A stretch of DNA of 64,000 nt. Origin: JAFGAV01 sp041479055. Lineage in GTDB: Bacteria > Acidobacteriota > Aminicenantia > Aminicenantales > JAFGAV01. The notes below the pieces were generated by a model, which was given only the letters and a program-made list of their open reading frames with translations, searched no databases and was not told the origin of the DNA. Each line of letters starts with the position of its first letter. The stretch's first letter is position 1. The stretch lies in contig OY969762.1 in assembly GCA_963702835.1 (NCBI GenBank), forward strand, positions 1,054,001 to 1,118,000. Direction: 5' to 3'. Positions 51,255 to 60,209 of this stretch are shown here, piece by piece. A program made the translations under genes and the position numbers.

Positions 51255-52283
51255 ATGTCAAGTATTACTATGAAAAAAAGAGAATTTCTCGGGAGACTTC
51301 AAGACAAGCTTCCACCTAACCTAAAGGGTCAACCTTATGATGAATATTGTGCGATAGCACGAGGGAGTTCGCAGAATCACTATACCGACGACGATTTTCA
51401 AGTTGCGCAAGACATGATTGAGCGTTTTGCTGTATCACAGTCTCAGTTTCAGCCCGCACCCGTGGCTCCCCGTGTCAGATCAAATAAAAAACCGACCAAA
51501 CTTGGACCAATAGACCTGCTCACAAGCGAAATTCTCGTAGAGAAAATAACGCCCTGGGCAGAAGGCTTGAGAAAAAAGCTTTTTAATTTGCCCGGACCTC
51601 CCTTTGATTGGGACGGCGCCATCAAATGGATTGAAGAAGAGGCGCAATCCAAGAAACAAAGAGCCCCCAAGTCGCTACGGAATGACCTCGACCGCTTGGC
51701 GAGGAAGCTGCGACTCTATAATATTCGCCTTTCCACAGAGAGGGATTTCCTGCCATTCGCCAGAAAAGGAGATCCTTGGCGTAATAGCGTTCCTGTCTGT
51801 GGACCAAGACTGGAAAACCTGGAAAGAGAAACTCGATCGGTCGCAAAGGCCACTGGCTTTTATCAGGCTTCTCTGGTCATGTTCGTGCTGGTAGGAATCA
51901 AACCGCTTGTGCCGCGGATCAAGATTTTGGATTCACAATCATGGGCCACATTGCCCACAGGCAAGATCATATCGGGAAGAGAAGTCAACCTGACGTTCCG
52001 AGCCTATGACTTCAGCGGCCGCGAGTTGCAGCGTCTCTATGAGCAGGTGAAACGTGATCTTAAGATAAAGCAGGCTACGTCCTTTAAGGAAAAGCATTTT
52101 CGAATCTATAATCTGGTCAGGAGTCTCGGAATCCCGCCCGCAAAGCATGAGCCTGGCCACTTTGGCTTTTGGGAAAAAGCCTCACTGAACTGGAATCAAA
52201 AATATAGAGACGATCCTCCCCGGTCCTGGCAGGGCCTTCGAGGAGCTTATGAGAGGCTGATAAAAAATCTCCCGAGCCCTTGA
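51255..52283 (+). CDS. Cargo protein of element B, unknown function
   Basis: 342 aa; start ATG 51255, with a second ATG at 51270. Mixed charged protein: MKKREFLGRLQDKLPPNLKG, IVEKITPWAEG-like helices, KSLRNDLDRLARKLRLYNIR, and FKEKHFRIYNLVRSLGIPPA. No membrane helix, no recognised motif. Sits in the same slot and orientation as the unrelated 370-aa cargo of element A. Confidence 0.65.
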   Translation: MSSITMKKREFLGRLQDKLPPNLKGQPYDEYCAIARGSSQNHYTDDDFQVAQDMIERFAVSQSQFQPAPVAPRVRSNKKPTKLGPIDLLTSEILVEKITPWAEGLRKKLFNLPGPPFDWDGAIKWIEEEAQSKKQRAPKSLRNDLDRLARKLRLYNIRLSTERDFLPFARKGDPWRNSVPVCGPRLENLERETRSVAKATGFYQASLVMFVLVGIKPLVPRIKILDSQSWATLPTGKIISGREVNLTFRAYDFSGRELQRLYEQVKRDLKIKQATSFKEKHFRIYNLVRSLGIPPAKHEPGHFGFWEKASLNWNQKYRDDPPRSWQGLRGAYERLIKNLPSP

Positions 52284-52328
52284 CTTTCGCTCCCCTTTGC
52301 GAAAGAATCGATTCAGGGGGGAGAAACC

Positions 52329-52976
52329 ATGAAAAAAACTATTTTGCTTGCCGCCCTATTATGCTTTGGCTTTAGCTCGCTCTGGGCTCAAGCTGAACAA
52401 TCACAATCCGTTGTGAATTCCTTTCAGCCCGTGGTGAAGCAGGTCGATGAGTTATTTTCCACTTCCCCGGTTGTCCTGATAACGGAAGATTTTCAAAAGC
52501 CGGGGCTCTTCGTCCTTCAAAGTTCAAAAACGGGAAAAATTAATTATCTTTTAAAATTTGAAAAAATAGAAATATCTTTTGATGTTCAGAAAACCGATTC
52601 TCTGATATCGCCGTTCACGGCATATATCGCCCTGAAGGTCAAGGCATCCTCTAACGCAGATTCGGGTGATATAGCAAGCGTGTTGGGAAGAGGGAGCATG
52701 GGTTGGGGAAAACTTAGGCATTGGGGCTTTGAAAGCTCCGATAAGGCTCTCCAGGCCACAGTTTTTCATTCATGTTGTGATAGCAAAAGAGATGACCCTA
52801 CGCAGTGCTTTGGTCAAGTTAAAATATTATATGCCTATCAAGATGGAGTTTGGGTTTTCAAGGGCGCAAGTGATGACCCTATAACGCGAATTCCAGACGA
52901 AATAACGGCAGGATATTTAATAGAGCAGATATCGAGTAATCCCGATTGGGCAAAATATATTTTGCCTAAAAAATGA
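52329..52976 (+). CDS. Secreted cargo protein, unknown
   Basis: 215 aa with GGGGGGAGAAACC before the ATG. Signal peptide MKKTILLAALLCFGFSSLWA, mature chain beta-rich with a CC pair (FHSCCDSKRDDPTQC). Likely periplasmic or extracellular. 45 nt after the previous cargo gene; probably the same transcript. Confidence 0.65.
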   Translation: MKKTILLAALLCFGFSSLWAQAEQSQSVVNSFQPVVKQVDELFSTSPVVLITEDFQKPGLFVLQSSKTGKINYLLKFEKIEISFDVQKTDSLISPFTAYIALKVKASSNADSGDIASVLGRGSMGWGKLRHWGFESSDKALQATVFHSCCDSKRDDPTQCFGQVKILYAYQDGVWVFKGASDDPITRIPDEITAGYLIEQISSNPDWAKYILPKK

Positions 52977-53125
52977 GCATCAATAAGACCCGCGGCTTCC
53001 TTTATCGCCTGGCCCGGATCCTCGGAGACCTAAACGCGGTTCAAAGGGGCAGGATTGGAAGGCGAATCCTTCGGCGCAGCGCGGGCAAGATCACGGGGCG
53101 CGGCCTAGGGAAGCTGTTTAAGTAA
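52973..53125 (+). CDS. Small basic protein
   Basis: 50 aa: MSINKTRGFLYRLARILGDL, NAVQRGRIGRRILRRSAGKI, ending GLGKLFK. ATGA overlap with the preceding stop. Strongly positive and helical; may bind nucleic acid. Confidence 0.6.
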   Translation: MSINKTRGFLYRLARILGDLNAVQRGRIGRRILRRSAGKITGRGLGKLFK

Positions 53126-53146
53126 ACAATTGGAAGGAGGGATTAT

Positions 53147-53353
53147 ATGCTTCAAATTCTTATTTGGGCCTGCTGCGTGATCATCATTGGCGTTGGCTAT
53201 TGCGGCATGTATTTGGAGAAGCTGGCAGCTCGGGATAAGGTCAAGGGAACAACGGGCGTTGCCTTCTTCGTCTTGATGCTGATACTCGCTGGCGGCCTAG
53301 TTGCCCTTTCTCTTATGCAGGCAAAAGGGATGGGCGATTTGCTGAATAGATGA
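53147..53353 (+). CDS. Small two-helix membrane protein (element B right end)
   Basis: 68 aa, GGAAGGAGGGATTAT before the ATG. Helices LIWACCVIIIGVGYCGMYL and TGVAFFVLMLILAGGLVALS. Last gene before the attachment site, mirroring 43098-43304 in element A. No function visible. Confidence 0.6.
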   Translation: MLQILIWACCVIIIGVGYCGMYLEKLAARDKVKGTTGVAFFVLMLILAGGLVALSLMQAKGMGDLLNR

Positions 53354-53414
53354 ATTTTTTAGGAAGGCTAAGTCTTTTCTGAATTCCGACTAAGCCGATA
53401 GTGATTTCAAATCC

Positions 53415-53432
53415 GGTGCCCTCCTGGTGCCC
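53415..53432. repeat. 18-bp repeat near right end of element B
   Basis: GGTGCCCTCCTGGTGCCC, identical to 43691-43708, 121 bp from the core. Confidence 0.65.
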
Positions 53433-53440
53433 CAAGCCCC

Positions 53441-53470
53441 GCAAAACAGCGCAAAAAGCCGCAAAATACG
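53441..53470. repeat. Three 10-bp repeats near right att of element B
   Basis: GCAAAACAGC, GCAAAAAGCC and GCAAAATACG in a row, about 85-110 bp from the core. Position matches the GGTTGA triplet of element A. Confidence 0.55.
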
Positions 53471-53552
53471 AATGGCCCCTAGGAGCCGGGGTTGAATCTT
53501 ACGTGATTGATTTTAAAGGCGTTGAGTCCGGCCTGGACCTGAGCGGGAGTGA

Positions 53553-53592
53553 GATTCGAAGTCCATTGCTCTATCCCCTGAGCTACGGGCGC
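53553..53592 (-). pseudogene. tRNA-Arg 5'-half fragment, right attachment site of element B
   Basis: GATTCGAAGTCCA then the 5' half of the tRNA to its first base, with three changes from the intact copy. No 3' half precedes it. Probably the original chromosomal 5' half, now inactive. 53593-53812 shows no gene. Confidence 0.85.
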
Positions 53593-53812
53593 ACGGTCGA
53601 GGTAGAGAATATAAAACAGGGCAGCCGCCAAAACAATCGCTAAAACAACAATTTTAGCCTTAAAAAACAGCCTTTAAGAGCCGAAAAACTAAATAAATCG
53701 GATATATCTAATGAATTATCAAATAGATATCGCGGTCCGACCCCAATAGAACAGGCTCGCTCTCTTTGCCCGTAATAATTACTTTTTTGCCGATATTGTT
53801 AAAGCGTGCCGC

Positions 53813-54760
53813 CTAACTTTTTTTGGCGAAGAGAGTTCCGATGAAGCTGAGAATCAGGACGACTGCGAAAAACAGGCCGGCGGCCAAAGCAAAGTTGGGC
53901 CAGGCCGTAAGCCTCTGACCAAGAGACGGATAGACCACCGGCAAACTTTGGATACTGAATTTTAGGATGATGAACTGGAGGAGAACGGCCACGATGACAT
54001 AGAACAGGCTGAAGACAAGGGCCGAGGCGGCGCGGGCTCTTTTTCCAATAGCCTGGACCAAGATTCCACCCACAAGCACGGCCAGGGCGATCAGGCCAAT
54101 GGATACAATCGTGTGCCAATCCGACCAGTTCTGTTTAAGCCAGATTTGAGGGATATGCGCGACCGGATAGCTAAAGGCTATGGATTTCAAGAGCGCTCCG
54201 AAGTTTTGGGCGGAAAAGCCAACCTGCTGAGTGGTGAGCAAGACGACGACCGCATTCCCCACCAGGCCGATCAGGAAGCTCACCAGAAGCCCGACAATCA
54301 CCCCGGCCAGCAGGCTCCCCTTTTTCGCTGCGGCCGGCACGGGCTGAGGACGCGCCGCTTCCAGAGGGGCGCGGTCCCGAGCCATGGTCTTGGCGATATC
54401 ATCGGCCGTCGCCGGCCGGGAGATCATGGTGCGGCCCACGTCGGCGGGGTCAATAAATTGGAATTCAAACTGGTCGAATTTGACCTTGTCCTCGGATCGC
54501 AGATGCTTTCGCTCGACCTTAAGGCCGTTGAGGAAAGTCCCGTTGGTGGACTGCAAGTCCGAGATCTCGTAATGGTCGCCGACCTTCTGGATTTTGGCGT
54601 GACGGCCCGAGATCGTGCTCTGGGACATGCTGAGGTCGCAACTGCTCGTTCGGCCGATGATAAACTCCTCCTTGTCGATGACAAAGACGTGGCCCTTGTA
54701 AGGATCGGTCAAGCCGACCAGCCTGACCTGTAGTCCTTGTGCGGGTTTGTTGTTGTCCAT
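53813..54760 (-). CDS. FHA-domain membrane protein
   Basis: 315 aa, AAAGGAGAGGTGAGCTT before the ATG. FHA domain at ~12-107: FIIGRTSSCDLSMSQSTISG, RHAKIQKVG, STNGTFLNGLKV, complete phosphothreonine-binding set. Low-complexity linker, then about five membrane helices (KKGSLLAGVIVGLLVSFLIG onward). The arrangement is the reverse of the FHA protein in the Ubl operon (FHA first here, last there). Signal-dependent membrane adaptor by inference. Confidence 0.87.
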   Translation of the reverse strand: MDNNKPAQGLQVRLVGLTDPYKGHVFVIDKEEFIIGRTSSCDLSMSQSTISGRHAKIQKVGDHYEISDLQSTNGTFLNGLKVERKHLRSEDKVKFDQFEFQFIDPADVGRTMISRPATADDIAKTMARDRAPLEAARPQPVPAAAKKGSLLAGVIVGLLVSFLIGLVGNAVVVLLTTQQVGFSAQNFGALLKSIAFSYPVAHIPQIWLKQNWSDWHTIVSIGLIALAVLVGGILVQAIGKRARAASALVFSLFYVIVAVLLQFIILKFSIQSLPVVYPSLGQRLTAWPNFALAAGLFFAVVLILSFIGTLFAKKS

Positions 54761-54948
54761 AAGCTCACCTCTCCTTTCCAGACTCGGCCTCCCTGGCGCG
54801 AGCGATCATTGACCGCGACCGCCAGTGCCTATGACAGCGACAATAATCCATAACTGTTTATGATTCAATAGCCGGGAAAAAATCAAAGACGAAAATTTGC
54901 GGCCCGCAAACGTTGATCCGGGAGTCTTGCCGAATCGTAAAAACTCGC

Positions 54949-57141
54949 TCAGTAGCGCCACAGATAGGAGACCTTGAAGAAGAACCCGCGCCGGGTCTCG
55001 AGGTACCGGTCGCTTTCCACATAGTCTTGGCCGTCCCACTCGACCTTCTGGAAGGCCGACCCGTAGCCGACATAGATGACCGTTCCGGGGATGTAGGTGA
55101 AAGAGGCCAAAAAATCCGCGGTCAGGCGTTTCCGGTAAGTGTTGTATTCGAAGATGGCCCGCAGGAAAAGATATTTATTAACCTGATAGGTATTGCGGCT
55201 GCGGAGGATGGCGTAGTCGTAGATCTTTTCCTTATTGGATTCTCTATAGAAGTCCGAATAGGTCAGGCTCAGGTCGAAATCCAGGTTCTCGGTAGGTTGA
55301 AATGTGACCTCGGCCTCGGCCCGGTTGCCGTAGCCTTGATAGGGCGTCTCCGGGTCGTAGTAGATGGCTCCTCCATAGCGCCAAAAAGCGTAGAGAAAAA
55401 GCGATTTGGCAATCTGGCTGTTGAAATTAAGCCCGAGCTGGTTCCGGCCGAACCTCCCGCCGGCGTAGACCTCGTTGGCCAGAATGAAATCGACGCGGAA
55501 CAGCGTGCTCCGGGGGAGCCAGAAGCGAAGGGTGAACAGGTTGGTCGTCTGAAACATTCGGTCGATGGTGTCGTAGAGGTGATAGCTCCAGTAGAACGGC
55601 TCAATTTTCTGGAAAAACTTGGAGTCGGGGTAGAAGGTGTACATGCCGAACAGGGCCAGGCGCCGCAAGCCCGTGCGGTAGGCATATCCCGTGTCCACCT
55701 GAAAATCCGGGGAAATATCCTGGTAGCCGATGTCCAGGTTGACGCTGCGCGTCGAATAGCTGTAATCCAAGCCCAGGGCATGGCCGGGCCGAACGGTCTC
55801 GGCCCCTTGCTCCCGGGTCCAGGACCCGAACAGATGAAAAGAGACGACCGATGTGTTGGTCACCCGGAACCGGCCGTCTGCTCCCCCGAACCGGTTGAAC
55901 CCGTCCCCGGTGCCGTGGCCCGTATAGAACCCCCCGATATAAGAGTCGCCCCTCAGGGCGTGCTTGTAGCGGACGATGGTGAAGTCCGGGTGCTCATCCA
56001 CTTCATCGCCGGGGAGCTCGTCCTGGGCGTAGATGGCGGCCAGGGTGTCCTTGGCCGATATCTTCCCCGCTAGCTTCAGGCCGAAAACAGGGTTGATGAT
56101 CTTCCGGGTGTAAACGACCGCGGTCAGGGGCGCTTCCTCGAAATTGCCGGCAAAGAGCCAGAGCTCGCTCCCCTCCAGGAAAAAAGGGCGCTTCTCCGGA
56201 TAGAAAAGGTCATAGCGCAGGTTGATATCGACCTGGCCGGCGTCGGATTCGACTTGACTGAAGTCGGGGTTGTAGGCGGCATCGGCTATCAGGTCGGAGG
56301 TGATGCCCAACTTGCCGGTGAGGCTGAATTCCGTGCTCCTCATTTCGCGCTGCCAGAGGCCCTCGGAATGGGCATAGCTCGTGGTGTGGGTCAGGGCCGG
56401 CAGCACCTCGATGACCCTCTTGTACTTCAACCCGGAAACCCGGACGGCCAGAGTCTGGCCCAGCAGGCTTCCCTGTTCAGGGTTCATGGCCGGGTAGCTG
56501 TCCATTTCCGAGGCGCGGACAATTTGGCGGAAGAAGGCCACCCTGATGATGATATCTTTCTTATTGGGAAAGCGGATGCTTTGCAGGGGAACCCGTCCTT
56601 CGACTGCATAGCCCTGCTCGTCGATCCTTCCCTTGCTGTCCCAGACCATATCGAAGTTGGAGTCGAGATTCCCCTTGATGTCCATCATCCCGTCGCCCTG
56701 GATGCCCAGGGGGTTGATGACGAAGCCAAAAGCGCTCTGCATGTCGTTGAAGGTGTCGATGAGGAGCCCGCAGAAGTCCTGGTCAAAAATGGCATCGCGC
56801 TTGGTAGTAGCGGCCTTAATTTTCCCAGGCTCGGTTTCGTAACAGCGCAGGGCGAAATAGAAGTTGTCCGAGTCATAGGTCAAAAACCCCTCGGACCTCT
56901 GATTGGGTTCCCTTCCATAATCGGGCTGGTAGGTCTTGAACCCCTCCACCTTGAGGGCTGCAGACCAGGCTTCGTCGTCCAGGACGCCGTCGATGATGGG
57001 GGGCTTAAGCGTCTTCGGCAGCATCGGTGGGTCTGAGCTGAGGCCGCCGGCAGAAGCCTGGGCCAAGAGCAACAGGCCGGCGGCCAGGGCCGGAAGAGAG
57101 AGCATATTTCGAAACTGTTTCATCTTGATCTTATTGTCCAT
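54949..57141 (-). CDS. DUF5916/CBM9-like outer-membrane beta-barrel protein
   Basis: 730 aa; start 57141 or 57123 (both ATG, no clear SD). Signal peptide, then a CBM9-like sandwich (PIIDGVLDDEAWSAAL; DNFYFALRCYE; DINLRYDLFYPEKRPFFLEG is the DUF5916 hallmark), then a C-terminal barrel with alternating aromatic strands ending SYLWRY, an outer-membrane insertion signal. The family is common in Bacteroidetes, Acidobacteria and Aminicenantes. Possible carbohydrate or hydrolase role; function not established. Confidence 0.88.
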   Translation of the reverse strand: MDNKIKMKQFRNMLSLPALAAGLLLLAQASAGGLSSDPPMLPKTLKPPIIDGVLDDEAWSAALKVEGFKTYQPDYGREPNQRSEGFLTYDSDNFYFALRCYETEPGKIKAATTKRDAIFDQDFCGLLIDTFNDMQSAFGFVINPLGIQGDGMMDIKGNLDSNFDMVWDSKGRIDEQGYAVEGRVPLQSIRFPNKKDIIIRVAFFRQIVRASEMDSYPAMNPEQGSLLGQTLAVRVSGLKYKRVIEVLPALTHTTSYAHSEGLWQREMRSTEFSLTGKLGITSDLIADAAYNPDFSQVESDAGQVDINLRYDLFYPEKRPFFLEGSELWLFAGNFEEAPLTAVVYTRKIINPVFGLKLAGKISAKDTLAAIYAQDELPGDEVDEHPDFTIVRYKHALRGDSYIGGFYTGHGTGDGFNRFGGADGRFRVTNTSVVSFHLFGSWTREQGAETVRPGHALGLDYSYSTRSVNLDIGYQDISPDFQVDTGYAYRTGLRRLALFGMYTFYPDSKFFQKIEPFYWSYHLYDTIDRMFQTTNLFTLRFWLPRSTLFRVDFILANEVYAGGRFGRNQLGLNFNSQIAKSLFLYAFWRYGGAIYYDPETPYQGYGNRAEAEVTFQPTENLDFDLSLTYSDFYRESNKEKIYDYAILRSRNTYQVNKYLFLRAIFEYNTYRKRLTADFLASFTYIPGTVIYVGYGSAFQKVEWDGQDYVESDRYLETRRGFFFKVSYLWRY

Positions 57142-57202
57142 TAAATATTAAGCAAAAGAGCCGCCTCGCCAGAAAGTGAGGGTCTTTGCCGCGCGACGCC
57201 GT

Positions 57203-58246
57203 CTATTTATGGGATACGGCGGCTTGTTCCAGTTTCCGGAACTGTTCGGCGGTGAGGGGCGTGCAGTAGCCGGCGTACTGGATACGCGGCGGGCCGGGGT
57301 TCTGGAGGAGTGCCCATTTTCCCTGCTCGAAATCGAGGAATGGAAAGTTCCAGTCCAGCCCGTCCAGGACGGGGATGACGCCGCTCACGTTCTTCAGGCC
57401 TGCTTCGGTCCAGGTCACCGGCCGGAAGGTCTTCTTCCTGATGTCCTTGATGATCTGGGTGGCATGGCATTCCGGGCAGGCCCGCCCTTGCTTGGCCACG
57501 GCATGGGAAAAGGAGGGCGAAAACTCGATCATCGTTTTGTTCTGATAGACAAAGGACAAACAGGTGGCCAAGGTGACCTTATCCCGGCTATTCACCAGGA
57601 AAAAAACATCCTTAAGCGGCAGGGAGTGGCTCTTCCCTTCCTTGACCCTGGTCTCCATATGGCAGTTGTGGCAGGAGGGCAACTCTCTGAGGTGGCAGGC
57701 GTTACAGTCCAGTTTGTCCTTGTGGACATTGTGGCTGGGAATAGAAGACACCTGGTCATGACATTTCCGGCAGCTCACCCCCAGGACACCCTCCTGGGAA
57801 TAGGTGTCATAGGCCTTCCCGTCGCCGTGAATCTCGCGGGCCGTGTGGCAGTCCAGGCATTTCATCCCCTTCTCGAAATGGAGGTCGATAAACTGGTTGT
57901 TCTTCTTGGCCGCCTCCACATCGCCGAGGCCGTGGCAGTCGAAGCAGGCTTTCTGGCTGCGGGCCTGCTCCGTGGAATAAGCTTGGCCGCCTTCGACCGT
58001 CTTGGCGTGGCAGGCGTCGCAGCTCTGAACATGGCAGTTCAGGCAGTTCAACTGAGTGATGGGGATGCCGGTCAGCTTCTCCACTCCTCCCTGCTCTTTG
58101 CTGTACCAGAAAGCCAGCCCCCGGCTGGTGTGGTGGAGGCTGTTATCGAAGAAATTTTTCTCCGGCCATTGACGTTCCTGCGAAAACCCGAAGACGATAA
58201 GCCCGGCCAAAGCGGCGAGTCCCATGAGGCGCAGTTTCCTGAACAT
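57203..58246 (-). CDS. Octaheme c-type cytochrome
   Basis: 347 aa, AAAGGAGGTTAGGGG before the ATG. N-terminal signal/anchor (MGLAALAGLIVFGFS). Eight CxxCH motifs in order: CLNCH, CDACH, CFDCH, CLDCH, CRKCH, CNACH, CHNCH, CPECH, seven within residues ~70-195 and one at ~260. Extra His residues can act as distal ligands. Likely periplasmic electron carrier or nitrite/tetrathionate-type reductase relative. No membrane quinol partner adjacent. Confidence 0.9.
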   Translation of the reverse strand: MFRKLRLMGLAALAGLIVFGFSQERQWPEKNFFDNSLHHTSRGLAFWYSKEQGGVEKLTGIPITQLNCLNCHVQSCDACHAKTVEGGQAYSTEQARSQKACFDCHGLGDVEAAKKNNQFIDLHFEKGMKCLDCHTAREIHGDGKAYDTYSQEGVLGVSCRKCHDQVSSIPSHNVHKDKLDCNACHLRELPSCHNCHMETRVKEGKSHSLPLKDVFFLVNSRDKVTLATCLSFVYQNKTMIEFSPSFSHAVAKQGRACPECHATQIIKDIRKKTFRPVTWTEAGLKNVSGVIPVLDGLDWNFPFLDFEQGKWALLQNPGPPRIQYAGYCTPLTAEQFRKLEQAAVSHK

Positions 58247-58474
58247 CCCCTAACCTCCTTTAGTCGAGAATTGACGAGACGCTTATGGGCTTGATGCGCC
58301 GTTCCCCATAATAGTCCCCTCGCCTTTAGAAAATCAATTAAGAGGGACCGAAAAGGAGATGCACCCTCAGCCCATAAACAAGGCTTTATCCGAGAAATTC
58401 AGCTCGCTGGTCAGGTTAATCCCCAGCCGCCTGAGCCCCGCCTCATCGCCGGGCGTGGGGAGGCGCGTCCAGAG

Positions 58475-59578
58475 TCATCTCCTGATCTCGATCTGTTCGA
58501 GGAGCGGCGGGAGGCCGAGCTCGCTGAACCAGAATTTTCCGTCCCAAACAAAGTCGATATAAAGCCAATAGCGGCCCGGCGCGAAACCGGCCAGGTCCAG
58601 GACGAGCTCCGCCTCGGCCACGGCCCCCGCCGAAAAAGGCCTGGGCAGGTCGGCCCGGAATTCTTTCAAGGCATAGAGGCTGACCCGCGGCCGGCGGGGG
58701 TACAGTTTGGCCCCAACCTTGACCGCAGGATCGTCCAAATCATGGCCGGCTGCGGCCGGGCTGCGGTTCTCAACCCGCACCTTGAGCGAAGGCTTGGCCG
58801 CCCCCCGAATGATTTTGGGCCCGACCGCCTCGCCCAGCCTGAGGTTAAAGCGCGGCTTATGAACGTAGTATTTCCAGGCTATCCATTTTTCTCCGGAAGC
58901 ATGGTCCGTCTGGAGGAAGAACAACGCGCCCCCCCCCCGTTCCACCAGACGGGTCACTTCCTTGCGGGAGAGGCCGTGCATCTCCATAATGATATCTCCC
59001 GCTTTTTTCCGCTCGTGCCTATACCACTGATGACGCGCCAGGCGATAGAAAAATCTGTCCGACCAGCGAACCGGCCGCTCGGGGATTTGAAAAACCAGCA
59101 TCCCCCCCGGGGCCAGGACGCGCAGCAGCTCCTGGACGTATTTCCGGGAATAAACGGGGTCGATGTGCTGGAGAGTGATGCTGGAATAGACAAAGTCAAA
59201 GTGGCCGTCAGGGAATAGGTTGAGGTCGTCGCGGTCATTTAGGAGAAACCGGCAGCCAGGCCCCCGGCGGTTGAGCTTGTTCGCCTGGTCGATCATGGTC
59301 GGGGAGATGTCCAGGCCCACCACCTCTTCGAAGATATCGGCCAGGGCCTGGGTCAACCGGCCCGCGCCGCAGCCGAAATCGAGGGCCCTTCTCCTAGGCC
59401 TATCAAAGAGATTGGGCTTGATGTGGACCAGGACGTCTTTGATCTCCTCCCGTCCAGTCCGGAAGAAATCGTCCAGGTCCCACTTCCCGCCTTTTCGGGA
59501 GGGGTCGGTCAGCACGGCCCACAAGGGGTCCCTTTTGCCGAATTCGGTCCAAACGGCCTTAAGTTCTTTCAAGGACAT
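58475..59578 (-). CDS. Class I SAM-dependent methyltransferase with C-terminal beta domain
   Basis: 367 aa from ATG 59578; an upstream in-frame TTG at 59605 is less likely. Motif I ALDFGCGAGRLTQAL, motif II VVGLDISPTMIDQ, FVYSSITLQHID, LRVLAPGGMLVFQIPE: methyltransf_11/25 type. The final ~120 residues (PSLKVRVENRSPAAAG; YWLYIDFVWDGKFWF) form a beta-sandwich similar to Wzt-type glycan-binding tails, hinting at a role in polysaccharide modification. Confidence 0.85.
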   Translation of the reverse strand: MSLKELKAVWTEFGKRDPLWAVLTDPSRKGGKWDLDDFFRTGREEIKDVLVHIKPNLFDRPRRRALDFGCGAGRLTQALADIFEEVVGLDISPTMIDQANKLNRRGPGCRFLLNDRDDLNLFPDGHFDFVYSSITLQHIDPVYSRKYVQELLRVLAPGGMLVFQIPERPVRWSDRFFYRLARHQWYRHERKKAGDIIMEMHGLSRKEVTRLVERGGGALFFLQTDHASGEKWIAWKYYVHKPRFNLRLGEAVGPKIIRGAAKPSLKVRVENRSPAAAGHDLDDPAVKVGAKLYPRRPRVSLYALKEFRADLPRPFSAGAVAEAELVLDLAGFAPGRYWLYIDFVWDGKFWFSELGLPPLLEQIEIRR

Positions 59579-59825
59579 CGGGCTGGGGAATGTACCATAG
59601 GCCAAAGATTGGAGTCAATTTGATTGTGATGATCTCCGGCAGGAGCTGTTTTTGAGCCTGTATCAGGCTAATCGTTAGGGGTGAAATAAAGGGGGGGAGG
59701 ATACAAGCAAAAATATCCTCGCTTAGGGTAGTTGACTATTGTGTTAAAATACAAATATTTAGTCGTATAAATAGGAGTTTTTTGATATTTTTGATAGTGT
59801 AAAGAAACTTTGCGGGGGAGAGGAA

Positions 59826-60209
59826 ATGCAAGAAAGAGCCGGCCGGACCCTCATCAACCTATCCGCTTATATGGCTGAGATCAAGGACAGGGAGGGGGGG
59901 TTTGTTCTATCCTCCGAAGGACAGCTCCTGGCTTCGGATAACTCTATTCCCGGCCAAAATATAGACTGGGTCGAAGAATTCCTTGACTTGACGAGGACGA
60001 TGACATCCATCCTGGAGGAGGCCAATGTCAGCGGCTTAGAGAGCAGTCTCTTGCAAGGCCCAAAACGGAAGTTGGTCATCCGCCGAAATTCCCGGCTTGG
60101 TTTTTTCGTCATCATCATCGGCCGGGAAACGATGGATGCCGGCCTGGCCGGCCTGACCGCCAAGAACATCTGCCTTGAGCTCGAATCAGCTTTAGGATCA
60201 GCGAAATGA
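59826..60209 (+). CDS. Roadblock/LC7-like protein 1
   Basis: 127 aa, GGGGGAGAGGAA before the ATG, preceded by a long A+T-rich leader. Fold pattern: helix MQERAGRTLINLSAYMAEIK, strand pair GGFVLSSEGQLLASD, helix WVEEFLDLTRTMTSI, strands KLVIRRNSRLGFFVIIIG, helix. Roadblock proteins act as GAPs or scaffolds for MglA-like GTPases. First of six overlapping genes. Confidence 0.75.
   Translation: MQERAGRTLINLSAYMAEIKDREGGFVLSSEGQLLASDNSIPGQNIDWVEEFLDLTRTMTSILEEANVSGLESSLLQGPKRKLVIRRNSRLGFFVIIIGRETMDAGLAGLTAKNICLELESALGSAK

Larger units (their letters stand above)
43608..53552. mobile_element. Satellite-like integrative element B (~9.9 kb)
   Basis: Bounded by the core inside the intact tRNA and by GATTCGAAGTCCA at 53553-53565. 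Gene order parallels element A (integrase, structured RNA, AlpA, divergent HTH, coiled coil, TerL, TerS-like, iterons, Rep-type, HTH, XRE, divergent cargo, small membrane protein) with different integrase, replication and cargo modules. Confidence 0.85.
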
